Assembly (NCBI RefSeq): GCF_029222705.1
Contig: NZ_JARGZF010000002.1
Coordinates: 62,001-126,000 of the forward strand
DNA: 64,000 bases
Source: Knoellia sp. p5-6-4
Lineage (GTDB): Bacteria > Actinomycetota > Actinomycetes > Actinomycetales > Dermatophilaceae
Direction: 5' to 3'
Both the position numbers and the translations under genes were made by a program. The notes under the pieces were generated by a model. That model ran no database searches. It was not told the DNA's origin and saw only the letters and a list, made by a program, of their open reading frames with translations. Below, piece by piece: positions 20,505 to 30,315 of this stretch (position 1 is the first letter of the stretch; each line of letters begins with the position of its first letter).

Positions 20505-23321
20505 TCACGGGGTGGGCGGCGTGATCTTGATCTGCGCCGCCTGGTTGCCGAACAGCGACTTGGCCACCTCGACGGTGGTGCCGTAGCCCACGCCGGCGTC
20601 CGACGGGTTTCCGGTGCCCAGCTTGGTGAAGCCGAGGTTCAACCCGTAGAGGCCGGTGGCCGGGCTGCCGTCGGGGTTGACGATCCGCGTGGAGTACGCC
20701 GCGTTGTCCTTCGACGGGACGACCACCGAGGCGTCGATGTCGCGCCAGAAGAGCCCGCCGCCACGGAACTCCAGACCCGGGAACCAGCCCTTGTTGTCGG
20801 TGAAGGTGCTCACTGGAGCCTGCGGTCCGTGGGTGTTGCACGCCTCGTTGTACTCGGCGTCCACCACGCACTCCTTGAACGCGTAGGTCGGCTGGAGGCC
20901 GAACGCGGCGTTCGAGGACTGCGGGCGTGAGGGCAGGTTCTTCAGCGTGCTCGGGTCGAGGGCAGCCGCGGCGCCCGTGCGGCGCAGCGGGTCGAAGTGG
21001 CTGTCGACGATGAGCAGGCCGCCCTTCGCGCCCGCACTCGGCAGGGACGTCGAGTTGGACGTGACGTGGTTGACGTTGCCGAGGGACGTGTCGCGATACC
21101 AGACCAGCGCACCTGGGGCGTTGTACTTGATCTTCTCGACCTTCCACGAGCCGTCGCCGGCCTGGTAGGTCGTGTCGTAGGCGTACTGCAGGCCCTTGTC
21201 GAAGCCGTCGAAGTTGCGCCACTCGACCAGGTAGTACTGCGCGTTCCTCGAGGTGCCGCTGTCGAGCACCCAGCCGGTGCCCGTGGTGTCGACCCACGTG
21301 CCGACGGTCGCGGTCCACCCGTTGTTGGCCTCGGCGTCGTCACTCCAGACCGTGGCCGACCCGTTGGTCAGCGCGAGGTCGTCGACGAACCAGCCCGAGT
21401 CCTCGAAGCCCGCGTCGGTGGCGTAGAGCAGGCGCACCTTGACGGTCGTGCCCGCGAACGAGGTCAGGTCGACGTAGTCGTGCCGCCAGCCCGCGGTGGC
21501 GCCGGTGAGGCCGTACTTCTTGCCGCCGTAGTCCGCCATGCGGCCGTTGGGGTCGGCGTAGTCGTCCTTGGTCGACACCTCGGTGCCGGCCTCGTTGTAG
21601 ACCTTCTGCTCGGTCCAGGTGGAGCCGCCGTCCGTGGAGACCTCCACGAAGCCGTAGTCCCAGTCCTCCTCGATGTGGAAGTTGTTCCACATCCAGAACT
21701 TCGCGTCGGTCGAGCCGGCAGGCACCGAGACATCACGGGTCAGCGAGTTCTTGGCCCATGCCTGGTCGGCGCTCGAGTACCACATGCTCTGCCCGCTGTG
21801 CGGAGCGGCGAGCGTGACGGTCTTGGTGGGCAGGTTGACCTTGACGCCGTCCGCGGTGCCCTTGAGCGGCCGCGAGTTCTGGCCCACGACGACCGTGCGC
21901 GGGTCGTCGCCGGGGTTGACCTGCACCGGGTCGGCCCAGCCGAGGACCCACTTGTCCCACAGGCCCATGTGCGTCGGCATCGACTGGAAGATCGGGCCGG
22001 AGTGCGAGCCGGAGCTCATCAGGTCCCAGAAGTCGACGTCGGAGTCCGCGGCACCGGAGGTGTCGTACAGATCCGGGAGGCCGAGGTCGTGGCCGTACTC
22101 GTGCGCGAAGACGCCGACGCCGGAGTCCTCGGGCTGGACGATGTAGTTCGACAGCCGCAGGTCCGTCCCGGGGATCGGGGCGCCCCCGGCCACGGCCGAG
22201 GAGTGGGCCCAGAGGGCGTAGGTGCCCTCCGCGCCGCCGCCGCCGGACTTGTCCGCACCGGCGTGCACGAGCACGACGTGGTCGATGACGCCGTCGGGCT
22301 CGTAGTAGTTCTGGTCGCCGTCGAGGTCACCCTGGTCCTCGACGTCGTAGTCGGCCCAGGGGAAGTTCGGCTGTGCCTTGGCCAGGGAAGCGACCGCGTC
22401 GATCGGCAGCTGGCCGGGGCCGAGCGGGTTGTCGGGGTGGCCCTGCATGTCCTGGATGGCACCGGCCTCGTAGACACCCTCGTCGTTCTTGTGGCAGACG
22501 GTGGCGCCGTAGTAGGCCTCGGAGTGGTCCACCTTGACCCACGGGGTGGCCGCCCCGTCGACGGTGTAGGCGCCCTTGGACATCTCCTCGTACATGTTCT
22601 TCATCGTGTAGCCGGAGATGTCGATGCCGGGCTGGCCGTCGGGACCCGTCAGGTCGGTGCGCACGCGCTCGGTGATGCCCTCCTTGGTGTAGAGCATCGT
22701 GTTGTAGTGCTCGGAGGAGAAGTTCGGCACCCACATCGAGTTGTTGTCGGGCTGCTCGCCGTCCGCCGGGTTCGGGAGGTTGTTGTGCAGCGGGCCGTTC
22801 TGGACCGAGCCCGGCTTGCAGGTCGTCGCGCCGAACTCGGTCGGCACCTGCACCCCGCTGAAGTCGTCGTTGGCCTGCTCGTTGAACTCGACCAGGATCG
22901 TGAGGAGCTTGGCGACCTGGGTGGCCTTCGCGCCCTTGTACTGGCTCTTGATGGCCTTGGGGCTCGTGCCCTCCTTGATGGCCCTGGCCTCGAGCCTGGC
23001 CAGCTCGCGTGCCGTCACGGGGTTGCCCTTGGCGTGCTTGCGGTCGACCTTCATCGCCCGTGCCAGGGCGTCGCCGCGCTGCTGGGCTGCCGTGCCGCCC
23101 TTGGTCACCTTCATGTCGGTGCCGAACGCCTTCTCCGCGCGGGGAGAGACGTAGTTGATGTAGTACCCGGAGTCGGCCGTGGCCGCGTCCGTCGCGGGCG
23201 TGCTGGCCGCTGTTGCGGTACCGCTCGCCCCTGCTGTCGCGACTCCTGCTGCCACCATGGCGATCGTGGGTACGACCGCCGCGGCGACTCTGCGCGACCT
23301 TGCGATCCTGCGTCGAGTCAT
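20505..23321 (-). CDS. Secreted M6-family metalloprotease (immune inhibitor A-like)
   Basis: A 938-residue exported zinc protease of the M6 family (InhA, immune inhibitor A). The N-terminus MTRRRIARSRRVAAAV followed by a hydrophobic stretch and Ala-rich sequence is a signal peptide cleaved near residue 30-40; a propeptide of roughly 70 charged residues follows. The active site HEYGHDLGLPDLYD lies at about 404-417, with a further conserved WDLMSSGSHSG (Met-turn). C-terminal to it are beta-rich regions, including a MAM/jelly-roll-like segment around 530-650 (WYSSAD.. SGWFVDDLAL). The start is ATG 23321 with GAGGGG upstream. Such enzymes degrade host or environmental proteins; there is no regulator or inhibitor gene nearby. 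No GTATGCCG octamer occurs in this 2.8 kb. Confidence 0.93.
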   Translation of the reverse strand: MTRRRIARSRRVAAAVVPTIAMVAAGVATAGASGTATAASTPATDAATADSGYYINYVSPRAEKAFGTDMKVTKGGTAAQQRGDALARAMKVDRKHAKGNPVTARELARLEARAIKEGTSPKAIKSQYKGAKATQVAKLLTILVEFNEQANDDFSGVQVPTEFGATTCKPGSVQNGPLHNNLPNPADGEQPDNNSMWVPNFSSEHYNTMLYTKEGITERVRTDLTGPDGQPGIDISGYTMKNMYEEMSKGAYTVDGAATPWVKVDHSEAYYGATVCHKNDEGVYEAGAIQDMQGHPDNPLGPGQLPIDAVASLAKAQPNFPWADYDVEDQGDLDGDQNYYEPDGVIDHVVLVHAGADKSGGGGAEGTYALWAHSSAVAGGAPIPGTDLRLSNYIVQPEDSGVGVFAHEYGHDLGLPDLYDTSGAADSDVDFWDLMSSGSHSGPIFQSMPTHMGLWDKWVLGWADPVQVNPGDDPRTVVVGQNSRPLKGTADGVKVNLPTKTVTLAAPHSGQSMWYSSADQAWAKNSLTRDVSVPAGSTDAKFWMWNNFHIEEDWDYGFVEVSTDGGSTWTEQKVYNEAGTEVSTKDDYADPNGRMADYGGKKYGLTGATAGWRHDYVDLTSFAGTTVKVRLLYATDAGFEDSGWFVDDLALTNGSATVWSDDAEANNGWTATVGTWVDTTGTGWVLDSGTSRNAQYYLVEWRNFDGFDKGLQYAYDTTYQAGDGSWKVEKIKYNAPGALVWYRDTSLGNVNHVTSNSTSLPSAGAKGGLLIVDSHFDPLRRTGAAAALDPSTLKNLPSRPQSSNAAFGLQPTYAFKECVVDAEYNEACNTHGPQAPVSTFTDNKGWFPGLEFRGGGLFWRDIDASVVVPSKDNAAYSTRIVNPDGSPATGLYGLNLGFTKLGTGNPSDAGVGYGTTVEVAKSLFGNQAAQIKITPPTP

Positions 23322-23362
23322 GCTGTTCCCCTCATGTCGCCCCCGACGTCCTTGTCGAGGGA

Positions 23363-23391
23363 CCCACGTGTCCTGATCGAGGGCACGTGGG
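23363..23391. promoter_or_regulatory. CACGTG-containing inverted repeat upstream of the M6 protease
   Basis: CCCACGTG (23363-23370) and CACGTGGG (23384-23391) form a perfect eight-base inverted repeat spaced by 13 bases, 42-70 bases upstream of the protease start codon. It has the form of an operator; the binding protein is unknown. The intergenic region (23322-23492) otherwise holds a GAGAAT -10 box (23480-23485) for the next gene. Confidence 0.45.
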
Positions 23392-23492
23392 CCGCATGAT
23401 GCACCCCCGGGGCCAGCGTTGGGAAGACCCAGTTTCGCTGCGGAGCCGGCAGCTCGGGTGCCGACGCACCCGGGTGCGTGAGAATGGGGGGC

Positions 23493-23953
23493 ATGAGCGT
23501 CGCCGGCGTCGACCTGCGCGTGCCGCCCGGTCCCGGGCTGCCGCAGGGCCTCGTCATCCCCGCAGATGAGCTCGTGGAACGGTTCAGCCGGTCACAGGGG
23601 CCGGGCGGCCAGGGCGTCAACACCACCGACAGCCGCGTCGAGCTGCTCTTCGACCTCGCCGCCTCGACAGCGCTCACGCAGACCCAGCGCAGCCGTCTCG
23701 GAGAGGCCCTGGGGCCCCGGCTGGTCGATGGTCGGGTGGTCGTCACGGCCTCGGAGCACCGGTCCCAGCTGCGCAACCGCGCCGCCGCCCGCGACCGGCT
23801 GGTGGCGCTCCTGCGCGAGGGCCTGGCTCCCCCGCCCCCGCCGCGACGGCCGACCCGCCCCCCACACGCGGCTCCCAGCGCCGACGGCTGGAGGCCAAAC
23901 GGCTTCGGGGCGAGGTCAAGTCGGGAAGGGGTCGGGTCCGGCGTGAGCAGTGA
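23493..23953 (+). CDS. arfB: Peptide-release-factor-like rescue protein ArfB (YaeJ), tail in another frame
   Basis: ArfB rescues stalled ribosomes by hydrolysing peptidyl-tRNA through its GGQ motif, visible here as SQGPGGQGVN; the first 120 residues fit the family in one frame. After a run of six C (23858-23863) the family's basic C-terminal tail, which threads into the mRNA channel, is found in the -1 frame: PTRGSQRRRLEAKRLRGEV and so on, up to TGA 23951-23953. In the original frame the tail is lost and the reading frame runs on into the DksA/TraR gene. So either one C is missing (a true indel or sequencing error) or a -1 slip is used. The start is ATG 23493, seven bases after a GAGAAT box. 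Coordinates cover both frames. Confidence 0.8.
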
Positions 23954-24299
23954 CCGGCCGACTGGCGCGCGGGGCGTCGCCGACCGCCTCGAGGCCGAGC
24001 TCGCCGAGACCAGCGCCCGGCTCGAGGCCCTCCGGCGCGACTTCGACGGCGTGGTCGCGGCGTCCGCCGACTCCAACGCCGACGACGAGCACGACCCGGA
24101 GGGTGCCACCATCGCCTTCGAGCGCTCCCAGATCGCCGCCCTCGTGCGGCAGGCCGAACGCCACCTCGCCGACGTGCGGCAGGCCCTCGCCCGGCTGGAG
24201 GCGGGCAGTTACGGCATCTGTGAACGGTGCGGCGAGGCCATTCCGGGAGAACGGCTCGAGGCGCGCCCGGTGGCCCGCACGTGCGTCGGCTGCGCCTGA
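23943..24299 (+). CDS. DksA/TraR-type C4 zinc-finger protein
   Basis: A 118-residue protein starting at GTG 23943, overlapping the end of the arfB tail by 11 bases. The first 90 residues are a coiled-coil region (VADRLEAELAETSARLEAL and a later AERHLADVRQAL), and the end is a C4 zinc finger, CERCGEAIPGERLEARPVAR followed by TCVGC. This is the TraR/DksA fold; actinobacterial members of this short type (RbpA-independent) may bind RNA polymerase, but this is not shown. It shares a frame with arfB, so in this sequence the two could be read as one 269-residue fusion. Confidence 0.85.
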   Translation: MSSDRPTGARGVADRLEAELAETSARLEALRRDFDGVVAASADSNADDEHDPEGATIAFERSQIAALVRQAERHLADVRQALARLEAGSYGICERCGEAIPGERLEARPVARTCVGCA

Positions 24300-24440
24300 C
24301 TGACCGGGCAGTCCGCTCCCTCGGGGCGCAGGCAGGGGCGAGCTGGGGGGACCCGCCGCGCGAGGCCTCCTGATCTGGTTGAGTGGCGTCAGACCCGTGC
24401 AGCACGCTTCGGGCAGTCAACGTCGACTTGAGGAGAGGCC

Positions 24441-25556
24441 ATGAAGGTCGGGATCCCCCGCGAGGTCAAGAACCATGAGTACCGGGTGGCGATCACGCCG
24501 GCCGGCGTCCACGAGCTCGTGCTGCACGGCCACGAGGTCTTCGTGGAGAAGGACGCGGGCGTGGGCTCCTCCATCCTGGACGAGGACTACGTCGCCGCGG
24601 GGGCGACCATCCTCGACACGGCCGACGACGTCTGGGGCACAGGCGATCTCATCCTCAAGGTCAAGGAGCCGGTGGCTCAGGAGTACCACCGGATGCGTGA
24701 GGGCCAGGCGCTCTTCACCTACCTGCACCTCGCGGCCGACAAGCCCCTCACCGAGGAGCTCGTCAAGCGCAAGGTGACCGGCATCGCCTACGAGACGGTC
24801 GAGCTGCCCGACCGCAGCCTGCCGCTGCTCGCGCCGATGTCGGAGGTCGCGGGCCGGCTGGCGCCGCAGGTGGGCGCCCAGGCCCTCATGCGGGCCCAGG
24901 GCGGCCGCGGCATCCTCATGGGCGGGGTGTCCGGCGTCTACGCGGCCAAGGTCGTCGTCATCGGCGCCGGGGTCTCGGGCATGAACGCCGCCGCCATCGC
25001 CCTCGGCATGCAAGCCGAGGTGCTGCTGCTCGACCGCGACATCGCCAAGCTTCGCCAGGCCGACTTCCTCTACCAGGGCCACTGCCAGACGGTCGCCTCC
25101 AACACCTACGAGATCGAGCGCGCGATCAGCGACGCCGACATGGTCATCGGCGCGGTGCTGGTGCCCGGCGCCAAGGCGCCCAAGCTCGTCACCAACGAGC
25201 AGGTCTCGCGGATGAAGCCGGGGTCGGTGCTCGTCGACATCGCGATCGACCAGGGCGGCTGCTTCGAGGACTCGCGGCCGACCACCCACGCCGACCCGAC
25301 CTACATGGTCCACAACTCGGTCTTCTACTGCGTGGCCAACATGCCCGGCGCCGTGCCGCACACCTCCACCTACGCCCTCACCAACGTGACCCTGCCGTAT
25401 GCCGTGGCGCTGGCGAACAAGGGCTGGCGCCAGGCGCTGCGCGACGACCGCCCACTGGCGCTCGGCCTGAACACGCACGACGGGGCCGTCACCTACGGAC
25501 CCGTGGCCGAAGCCCACGGCATGGAGTCGGTCACCCTCGACAGCGTCCTGGCCTGA
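24441..25556 (+). CDS. ald: Alanine dehydrogenase
   Basis: A 371-residue NAD-dependent enzyme that interconverts L-alanine with pyruvate and ammonia. It opens with [17 protein letters not shown]; the active-site lysine and histidine are in ILKVKEP (about 75) and YLHLAADK (about 96); the NAD-binding loop is [17 protein letters not shown] near 175. Length and all key regions match the hexameric family. A GAGGAGAGG ribosome site precedes the ATG. The 141-base gap upstream (24300-24440) has no clear -10 box for it. The octamer at 25397 is read as TAT-GCC. Confidence 0.96.
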   Translation: MKVGIPREVKNHEYRVAITPAGVHELVLHGHEVFVEKDAGVGSSILDEDYVAAGATILDTADDVWGTGDLILKVKEPVAQEYHRMREGQALFTYLHLAADKPLTEELVKRKVTGIAYETVELPDRSLPLLAPMSEVAGRLAPQVGAQALMRAQGGRGILMGGVSGVYAAKVVVIGAGVSGMNAAAIALGMQAEVLLLDRDIAKLRQADFLYQGHCQTVASNTYEIERAISDADMVIGAVLVPGAKAPKLVTNEQVSRMKPGSVLVDIAIDQGGCFEDSRPTTHADPTYMVHNSVFYCVANMPGAVPHTSTYALTNVTLPYAVALANKGWRQALRDDRPLALGLNTHDGAVTYGPVAEAHGMESVTLDSVLA

Positions 25557-25565
25557 GGCTGCCCG

Positions 25566-27101
25566 GTGCTGCTGCGTGACCTCGTCGAGGCCTCCGCCGC
25601 GGTGGCCTCGACGAGGTCACGCGTGCGCAAGGCCGAGGTCATCGCCGAGGTGCTGCGCCGGTGCGACCCCGACGAGGTCGCCACGGCCGCGAGCTGGCTC
25701 TCGGGGGTGCTCCCCCAGCGTCGGGTCGGCGTCGGGTGGCGGGGCCTGGCCGACCTGCCGGCACCGGCAGTGCAGCCGTCGCTGAGCCTTGCGGACACAG
25801 ACACCGCGCTGAGCGCCCTGGCTGCGGTCGCGGGCTCCGGTTCGGCGACCACGAGGTCCGCCGCCCTCCGGGACCTCTTCGGCAGCGCCACCGTCGAGGA
25901 GCAGCACTGGCTGCGCCGCCTCATCACCGGCGAGATGCGCCAGGGCGCCCTCGACGGCGTCTCCCTGCAGGCCATCGCGCTCGCAGCGGACGTGCCGGAG
26001 TCGGCGGTGCGGCGCGCGGTGATGCTCGCCGGCCACGCCGGCCCGGTGGCCGCTGCCGCCCTCACCGGCGGCACGGAGGCCCTCGACGCCATCGGGCTCG
26101 AGGTCGGCAGGCCGGTCCGGCCGATGCTGGCGGCCTCCGCCCCTGACGTGCCCGCTGCGGTCGGGCAGGCCAGCACCGACGGCGCGACGGTGGTGGACGG
26201 CAAGCTCGACGGCATACGGGTCCAGGCGCACCGCCGCGGTGACGAGGTCCGGGTCTTCACCCGGAGCCTGGACGACATCACCGAGCGGGTGCCGGAGGTC
26301 GTCGAGGCCGCCCTCGCCCTCGACGGGCAGGTGCTGGTGCTCGACGGAGAGGCCATCGCGCTCGGAGACGGGGGGCGTCCGCTTCCCTTCCAGGACACCG
26401 CCGCCCGCACCATGAGCTCCAAGGCTGTCGAGGCGCTGCGGCGCCAGGTACCGCTCAGCGTCTTCTTCTTCGACCTGCTGCACCACGAGGGTGAGGACCT
26501 CATCGACCAGCCCGCGCAGGAGCGCTTCAGCCGGCTCGAGGCGGTCGTGCCGCCCGGGCTGCTCGTGCCGCGGCTGTGGGCCGAGCACCCGGAGGCCGCT
26601 CAGGGCTTCTTCGACGAGCTGGTGTCGGCAGGGCACGAGGGCGTGGTGGTCAAGGACGCCGACGCCCCCTACGCCGCCGGCCGCCGCGGGGCGGGGTGGG
26701 TGAAGGTCAAGCCGCGGCACACCCTCGACCTCGTGGTGCTCGCGGTCGAGTGGGGCAGCGGGCGGCGGCAGGGCCTGCTGTCCAACATCCACCTCGGCGC
26801 CCGCGACCCGCAGACCGGCGGCTTCGTCATGCTGGGCAAGACGTTCAAGGGCATGACCGACGCCATGCTCGCCTGGCAGACCGAGCGGTTCCTCGAGCTC
26901 GAGACCGGCCGCAGCGGGCACGTCGTGCACGTCCGACCGGAGCAGGTGGTCGAGATCGCCTTCGACGGCGTCCAGCGCTCGTCGCGCTACCCCGGTGGCA
27001 TGGCGCTGCGCTTCGCCCGGGTGCTGCGCTACCGCGACGACAAGAGCGCCGAGGAGGCCGACACCGTCGAGACCGTTCGGGCGGTCGCCGGCCGCACCTG
27101 A
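25566..27101 (+). CDS. ATP-dependent DNA ligase
   Basis: A 511-residue ligase of the actinobacterial LigB/Lig I-like type. The N-terminal helical DNA-binding domain (about 1-180) is followed by the nucleotidyltransferase core, with motif [13 protein letters not shown] (adenylated lysine at about 213), motif III in [10 protein letters not shown], motif [11 protein letters not shown], motif [12 protein letters not shown], and then an OB fold ending near 500. It acts in repair, in addition to the NAD-dependent LigA. It begins nine bases after the ald stop, and its GTG start (25566) could be coupled to it. The octamer at 26210 falls in motif I, giving an ATA isoleucine codon right after KLDG. Confidence 0.93.
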   Translation: MLLRDLVEASAAVASTRSRVRKAEVIAEVLRRCDPDEVATAASWLSGVLPQRRVGVGWRGLADLPAPAVQPSLSLADTDTALSALAAVAGSGSATTRSAALRDLFGSATVEEQHWLRRLITGEMRQGALDGVSLQAIALAADVPESAVRRAVMLAGHAGPVAAAALTGGTEALDAIGLEVGRPVRPMLAASAPDVPAAVGQASTDGATVVDGKLDGIRVQAHRRGDEVRVFTRSLDDITERVPEVVEAALALDGQVLVLDGEAIALGDGGRPLPFQDTAARTMSSKAVEALRRQVPLSVFFFDLLHHEGEDLIDQPAQERFSRLEAVVPPGLLVPRLWAEHPEAAQGFFDELVSAGHEGVVVKDADAPYAAGRRGAGWVKVKPRHTLDLVVLAVEWGSGRRQGLLSNIHLGARDPQTGGFVMLGKTFKGMTDAMLAWQTERFLELETGRSGHVVHVRPEQVVEIAFDGVQRSSRYPGGMALRFARVLRYRDDKSAEEADTVETVRAVAGRT

Positions 27102-27137
27102 CCCGTCAGGCGCCGCTGCGAGAATGCGTCCGGGGTG

Positions 27138-27959
27138 TCAGCCGCGCCTCGGGGGCAGGGGGACGAAGCCGCTGGTGCGGCGCACGTACTCGGCGTAGCC
27201 GGGACGGCGGTCGCCGATGTCCTTCTCCAGCAACGCTGCTCCGGTGCCCTTCGCGAGGTTCCAGGTCATGAATGCCGGCGAGAGCACGAACAGGATGCCG
27301 GGCCAGGCGTCGAAGGCGATGAGCGACAGGCCCCACCACACGCAGGCGTCGCCGAAGTAGTTCGGGTGGCGGGTGTAGCGCCACAGGCCGGTGTCGAGCA
27401 CCCTGCCCCTGTTGGCGGGGTCGGCCTTGAAGCGCTCGAGCTGCCAGTCGCCGACCCCCTCGAAGAAGAGGCCCACGGCCCACACGACGACTCCCAGCCA
27501 CGCCACGACGCCGAGCGCGTCCGGCTGCACCATCGCGACCTGCACCGGCAGGGAGACGAACCACATGACGGCCCCCTGCGTGAGGTAGATGCGTCGCACG
27601 GCGAAGGCGGTGCGGCTGCCCGGAGCCCTGGCCAGCAGCTCCTCGTAGCGCGGGTCCTCGCCCTTGCCCCGCGAGCGACGGTGGATGTGCCCGGCGAGGC
27701 GCAGCCCCCACACGGCCGTCAGCCCGAGCGTGAGCCACGACCGCGCGGGGTCGCCGTCCCCGACGAGGAAGGCCGCCAGCGCGACCGCCACGAAGCCGAG
27801 CCCCCACGCCACGTCGACGACCGCGTGCTTCCCCAGCCGCAGCGCCGCGACGAGCGCCAGGCCGAGCACCAGCACCACGGCCCCCACGGTCCACGGGAAC
27901 AGTGCGAGGAGGTCGCCCCACTCGAAGGCGCCCCCGTCGGCCGGTGACGCGGCCGTCAC
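27138..27959 (-). CDS. DUF1295 / steroid 5-alpha-reductase-like membrane protein
   Basis: A 273-residue polytopic membrane protein of the DUF1295 family, related to steroid 5-alpha-reductase and isoprenylcysteine methyltransferases. About seven hydrophobic helices are present; the conserved C-terminal part has the RYTRHPNYFGDACVWWG segment that marks the family. Its GTG start (27959) overlaps the stop of the upstream methyltransferase (GTGA). Its constant association with CFA-synthase-like genes suggests a role in fatty-acid or lipid modification; in mycobacteria and others such pairs convert unsaturated acyl chains (for example to branched or methylated ones). The exact reaction is unproven. 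Confidence 0.85.
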   Translation of the reverse strand: MTAASPADGGAFEWGDLLALFPWTVGAVVLVLGLALVAALRLGKHAVVDVAWGLGFVAVALAAFLVGDGDPARSWLTLGLTAVWGLRLAGHIHRRSRGKGEDPRYEELLARAPGSRTAFAVRRIYLTQGAVMWFVSLPVQVAMVQPDALGVVAWLGVVVWAVGLFFEGVGDWQLERFKADPANRGRVLDTGLWRYTRHPNYFGDACVWWGLSLIAFDAWPGILFVLSPAFMTWNLAKGTGAALLEKDIGDRRPGYAEYVRRTSGFVPLPPRRG

Positions 27960-29239
27960 CGCCGCACCGCCGGCATGCCGCTCTCACCGCGCGGACCGCG
28001 GCGCACCGCCAGGATCTGGTCGACCCCCATCCGGCCCTCCTCGAAGGCCAACGCGCCACCGACGAGGTAGAGGCGCCACACCCGCGCGACCTCGTCGCCG
28101 ACCAGGGCGGTCACCCGGTCCCAGTTCGCCTCGAAGGTGTCGTACCAGGCCTGCACAGTGCGCACGTAGTGCTCGCGCAGCGCGTGCACGTCGCGCACCT
28201 CGAGCCCGGCGTCCTCTATGAGCGCCACCGTCTCCCCCACCGGTCGCATCGACATGTCGGGCGCGATGAACGCCTCGATGAAGGGGCCCCCGCCGGGCTT
28301 GGTGCGCCGCGACATCTGCTGGACGAGCGCCCGGCCGCCGGGGCGCAGGCGGTCGTGGATGACGCGGGTGTAGACGGGGTACTGCCGCTCGCCCACGTGC
28401 TCGCCCATCTCGATCGAGGAGACCGCGTCGAACCCGGTCTCGGGCACGTCGCGGTAGTCCTGCAGCCGGATCTGCACCCGGTCACCGAGGCCCCGCTCGG
28501 CCACCCGCTGGTCGATGAAGCCCTTCTGCTCGGCCGAGATCGTCACCCCGGTGACGTGGGCGCCCACGTGCTCGGCGGCATACAGGCTCAGCGAGCCCCA
28601 CCCGCAGCCGATGTCGAGCAGCCGGCTGCCCGGTCCCAGCCCGAGCTTGCCGCAGACGAGGGCGAGCTTGTCGCGCTGCGCGTCCTCGACGCCGTAGCCC
28701 GGGTCGTCGGAGGTCCAGTAGGCGCACGAGTAGGCCATGTGGGGGTCGAGGACGAGGGAGTAGAAGTCGTTGGACAGGTCGTAGTGGTGCGCGATGGCGT
28801 CGCGGTCACGGCCCTTGGAGTGGAGGCGGCCGCGCAGGCGGGCCTGTGAGGCCGGCGGTGCCGGCGGCAGCCCGAGGACCCCGAGGTCGCCGGCGAGCCG
28901 CACCGCGGCCACGAGGTCGCCCGGGCGGGGCCTGCGCGTGCCACCGGCGCGCACGGTGGACCAGACCCGGCGCAGGCCGTCGAGGAGGTCGCCCTCGAGG
29001 TCGAGCTCGCCGGTCACGTAGGCCTGCGCGAGGCCGAGCTCCCCCGGGCGGGCCACCAGCCGCCGCAGCGCGTCGGGCGAGGCGATGACCACCGTCGGCG
29101 CATCCTCGGGTCCCGCGTGGGTGCCGTCCCAGGCGCGCACCCGCACGGGGAGCGCCCCACCGAAGAGCGGCTCGACCAGCGCGGCCACTCGCCCCGCGAC
29201 CCCTGCGGCAGTGGAGGTGTGCTCTGCGGTGGTGGTCAT
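27956..29239 (-). CDS. Cyclopropane-fatty-acyl-phospholipid synthase-like methyltransferase
   Basis: A 427-residue SAM-dependent methyltransferase of the CFA synthase family that modifies unsaturated acyl chains on membrane phospholipids. The N-terminal lipid-binding domain (about 1-130, VVIASPDALRRLVARPGEL) precedes the conserved HHYDLSNDFYSLVLDP and the SAM loop LLDIGCGWGSLSLYAAEHVG near 215-230; the active-site region EMGEHVG follows. I start at ATG 29239 with AAAGGGG upstream. It is coupled to the DUF1295 gene by a GTGA overlap and is divergent from the F420 enzyme. The octamer at 28576 gives TAT-GCC. Confidence 0.92.
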   Translation of the reverse strand: MTTTAEHTSTAAGVAGRVAALVEPLFGGALPVRVRAWDGTHAGPEDAPTVVIASPDALRRLVARPGELGLAQAYVTGELDLEGDLLDGLRRVWSTVRAGGTRRPRPGDLVAAVRLAGDLGVLGLPPAPPASQARLRGRLHSKGRDRDAIAHHYDLSNDFYSLVLDPHMAYSCAYWTSDDPGYGVEDAQRDKLALVCGKLGLGPGSRLLDIGCGWGSLSLYAAEHVGAHVTGVTISAEQKGFIDQRVAERGLGDRVQIRLQDYRDVPETGFDAVSSIEMGEHVGERQYPVYTRVIHDRLRPGGRALVQQMSRRTKPGGGPFIEAFIAPDMSMRPVGETVALIEDAGLEVRDVHALREHYVRTVQAWYDTFEANWDRVTALVGDEVARVWRLYLVGGALAFEEGRMGVDQILAVRRGPRGESGMPAVRR

Positions 29240-29368
29240 CGAGGGCCCCTTTCCCGGTTCGACGGCAGCCGAACAGCCCGCCCGGCAGGAGGTGTTCGCA
29301 GTGGCGGCCACCCCCGGATGGGAGACCCCGTGGTGCCGAACCCCCATGGGCTTTCTACCGTGGTCGCC

Positions 29369-30298
29369 ATGGAACTGCGCGTCTTCACCGAGCCCCAGCA
29401 GGGCGCCACCTACGACGACCTCCTCGCGGTCGCCCGCGCGGCGGAGGACCTCGGCTTCGCCGGCTTCTTCCGCTCCGACCACTACCTGCACATGGGCGGT
29501 GACGGCGGGCCGGGCCCCACGGACGCCTGGACCACCTTGGCCGGGCTCGCCCGGGACACCTCGAGCATCCGGCTGGGGACGCTGGTCTCGTCGGCGACCT
29601 TCCGGCTGCCGGGTCCGCTCGCCGTGACCGTCGCCGGGGTCGACCAGATGAGCGGCGGGAGGGTCGAGCTCGGGCTCGGGGCCGGCTGGTTCGAGGCCGA
29701 GCACAGCGCCTACGGCATCCCGTTCCCTGACGTGCGCGAGCGCTTCGACCGCCTCGAGGAGCAGCTCGCCGTCGTCACCGGCCTGTGGGGCACACCGGTG
29801 GGCCGGACCTTCACGCACGAGGGCCGCTTCTACCCCGTCACCGACTCGCCCGCGCTCGCCAAACCGGTCCAGGAGGGTGGTGTGCCGGTGATCATCGGCG
29901 GCGCCGGGCGCCGGCGCACTCCTGCCCTCGCCGCCCGGTATGCCGCCGAGTTCAACGCCGCGTTCCAGGCCGCCGAAGAGACGGCGCACCTCTTCGAGCG
30001 CGTGCAGCGGGCCTGCCGCGAGCACGGACGCGACCCGGGAACCCTCGTGCTCTCGGCGGCCCAGGTGCTGTGCCTCGGCGAGGACGAGGCGGCCGTGCGC
30101 CGGCGAGCCGCGGCGATCGGGCGCGAGCCCGACGAGCTGCGCGCCAACGGCCTCGCCGGCACGCCGGAGGAGGTCCTCGAGAAGGTGCAGGCCTTCGCAC
30201 GGGTCGGCGCGTCCCGGCTCTACCTGCAGGTGCTCGACGTCTCGGACCTCGACCACCTGGCGGCGGTGGCCGAGCTGGTCATGCCCAAGGTCACCTGA
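29369..30298 (+). CDS. LLM-class F420-dependent oxidoreductase
   Basis: A 309-residue F420-dependent TIM-barrel enzyme. Conserved regions: GFFRSDHYLHMGG, IRLGTLVSSATFRLPGPLAV, VDQMSGGRVELGLGAGWFE and VIIGGAGRRRTPALAARYAAE, close to the Rv1855c-like group from memory. Substrate unknown. The start is ATG 29369, seven bases after a TACCGT box at 29356-29361; upstream in-frame sequence is antisense to the CFA gene. The three F420 enzymes in this window are distinct groups, not tandem copies. The octamer at 29938 is in the RYAAE segment. Confidence 0.9.
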   Translation: MELRVFTEPQQGATYDDLLAVARAAEDLGFAGFFRSDHYLHMGGDGGPGPTDAWTTLAGLARDTSSIRLGTLVSSATFRLPGPLAVTVAGVDQMSGGRVELGLGAGWFEAEHSAYGIPFPDVRERFDRLEEQLAVVTGLWGTPVGRTFTHEGRFYPVTDSPALAKPVQEGGVPVIIGGAGRRRTPALAARYAAEFNAAFQAAEETAHLFERVQRACREHGRDPGTLVLSAAQVLCLGEDEAAVRRRAAAIGREPDELRANGLAGTPEEVLEKVQAFARVGASRLYLQVLDVSDLDHLAAVAELVMPKVT

Positions 30299-30315
30299 CC
30301 CCTAGGCTGTCGGCC

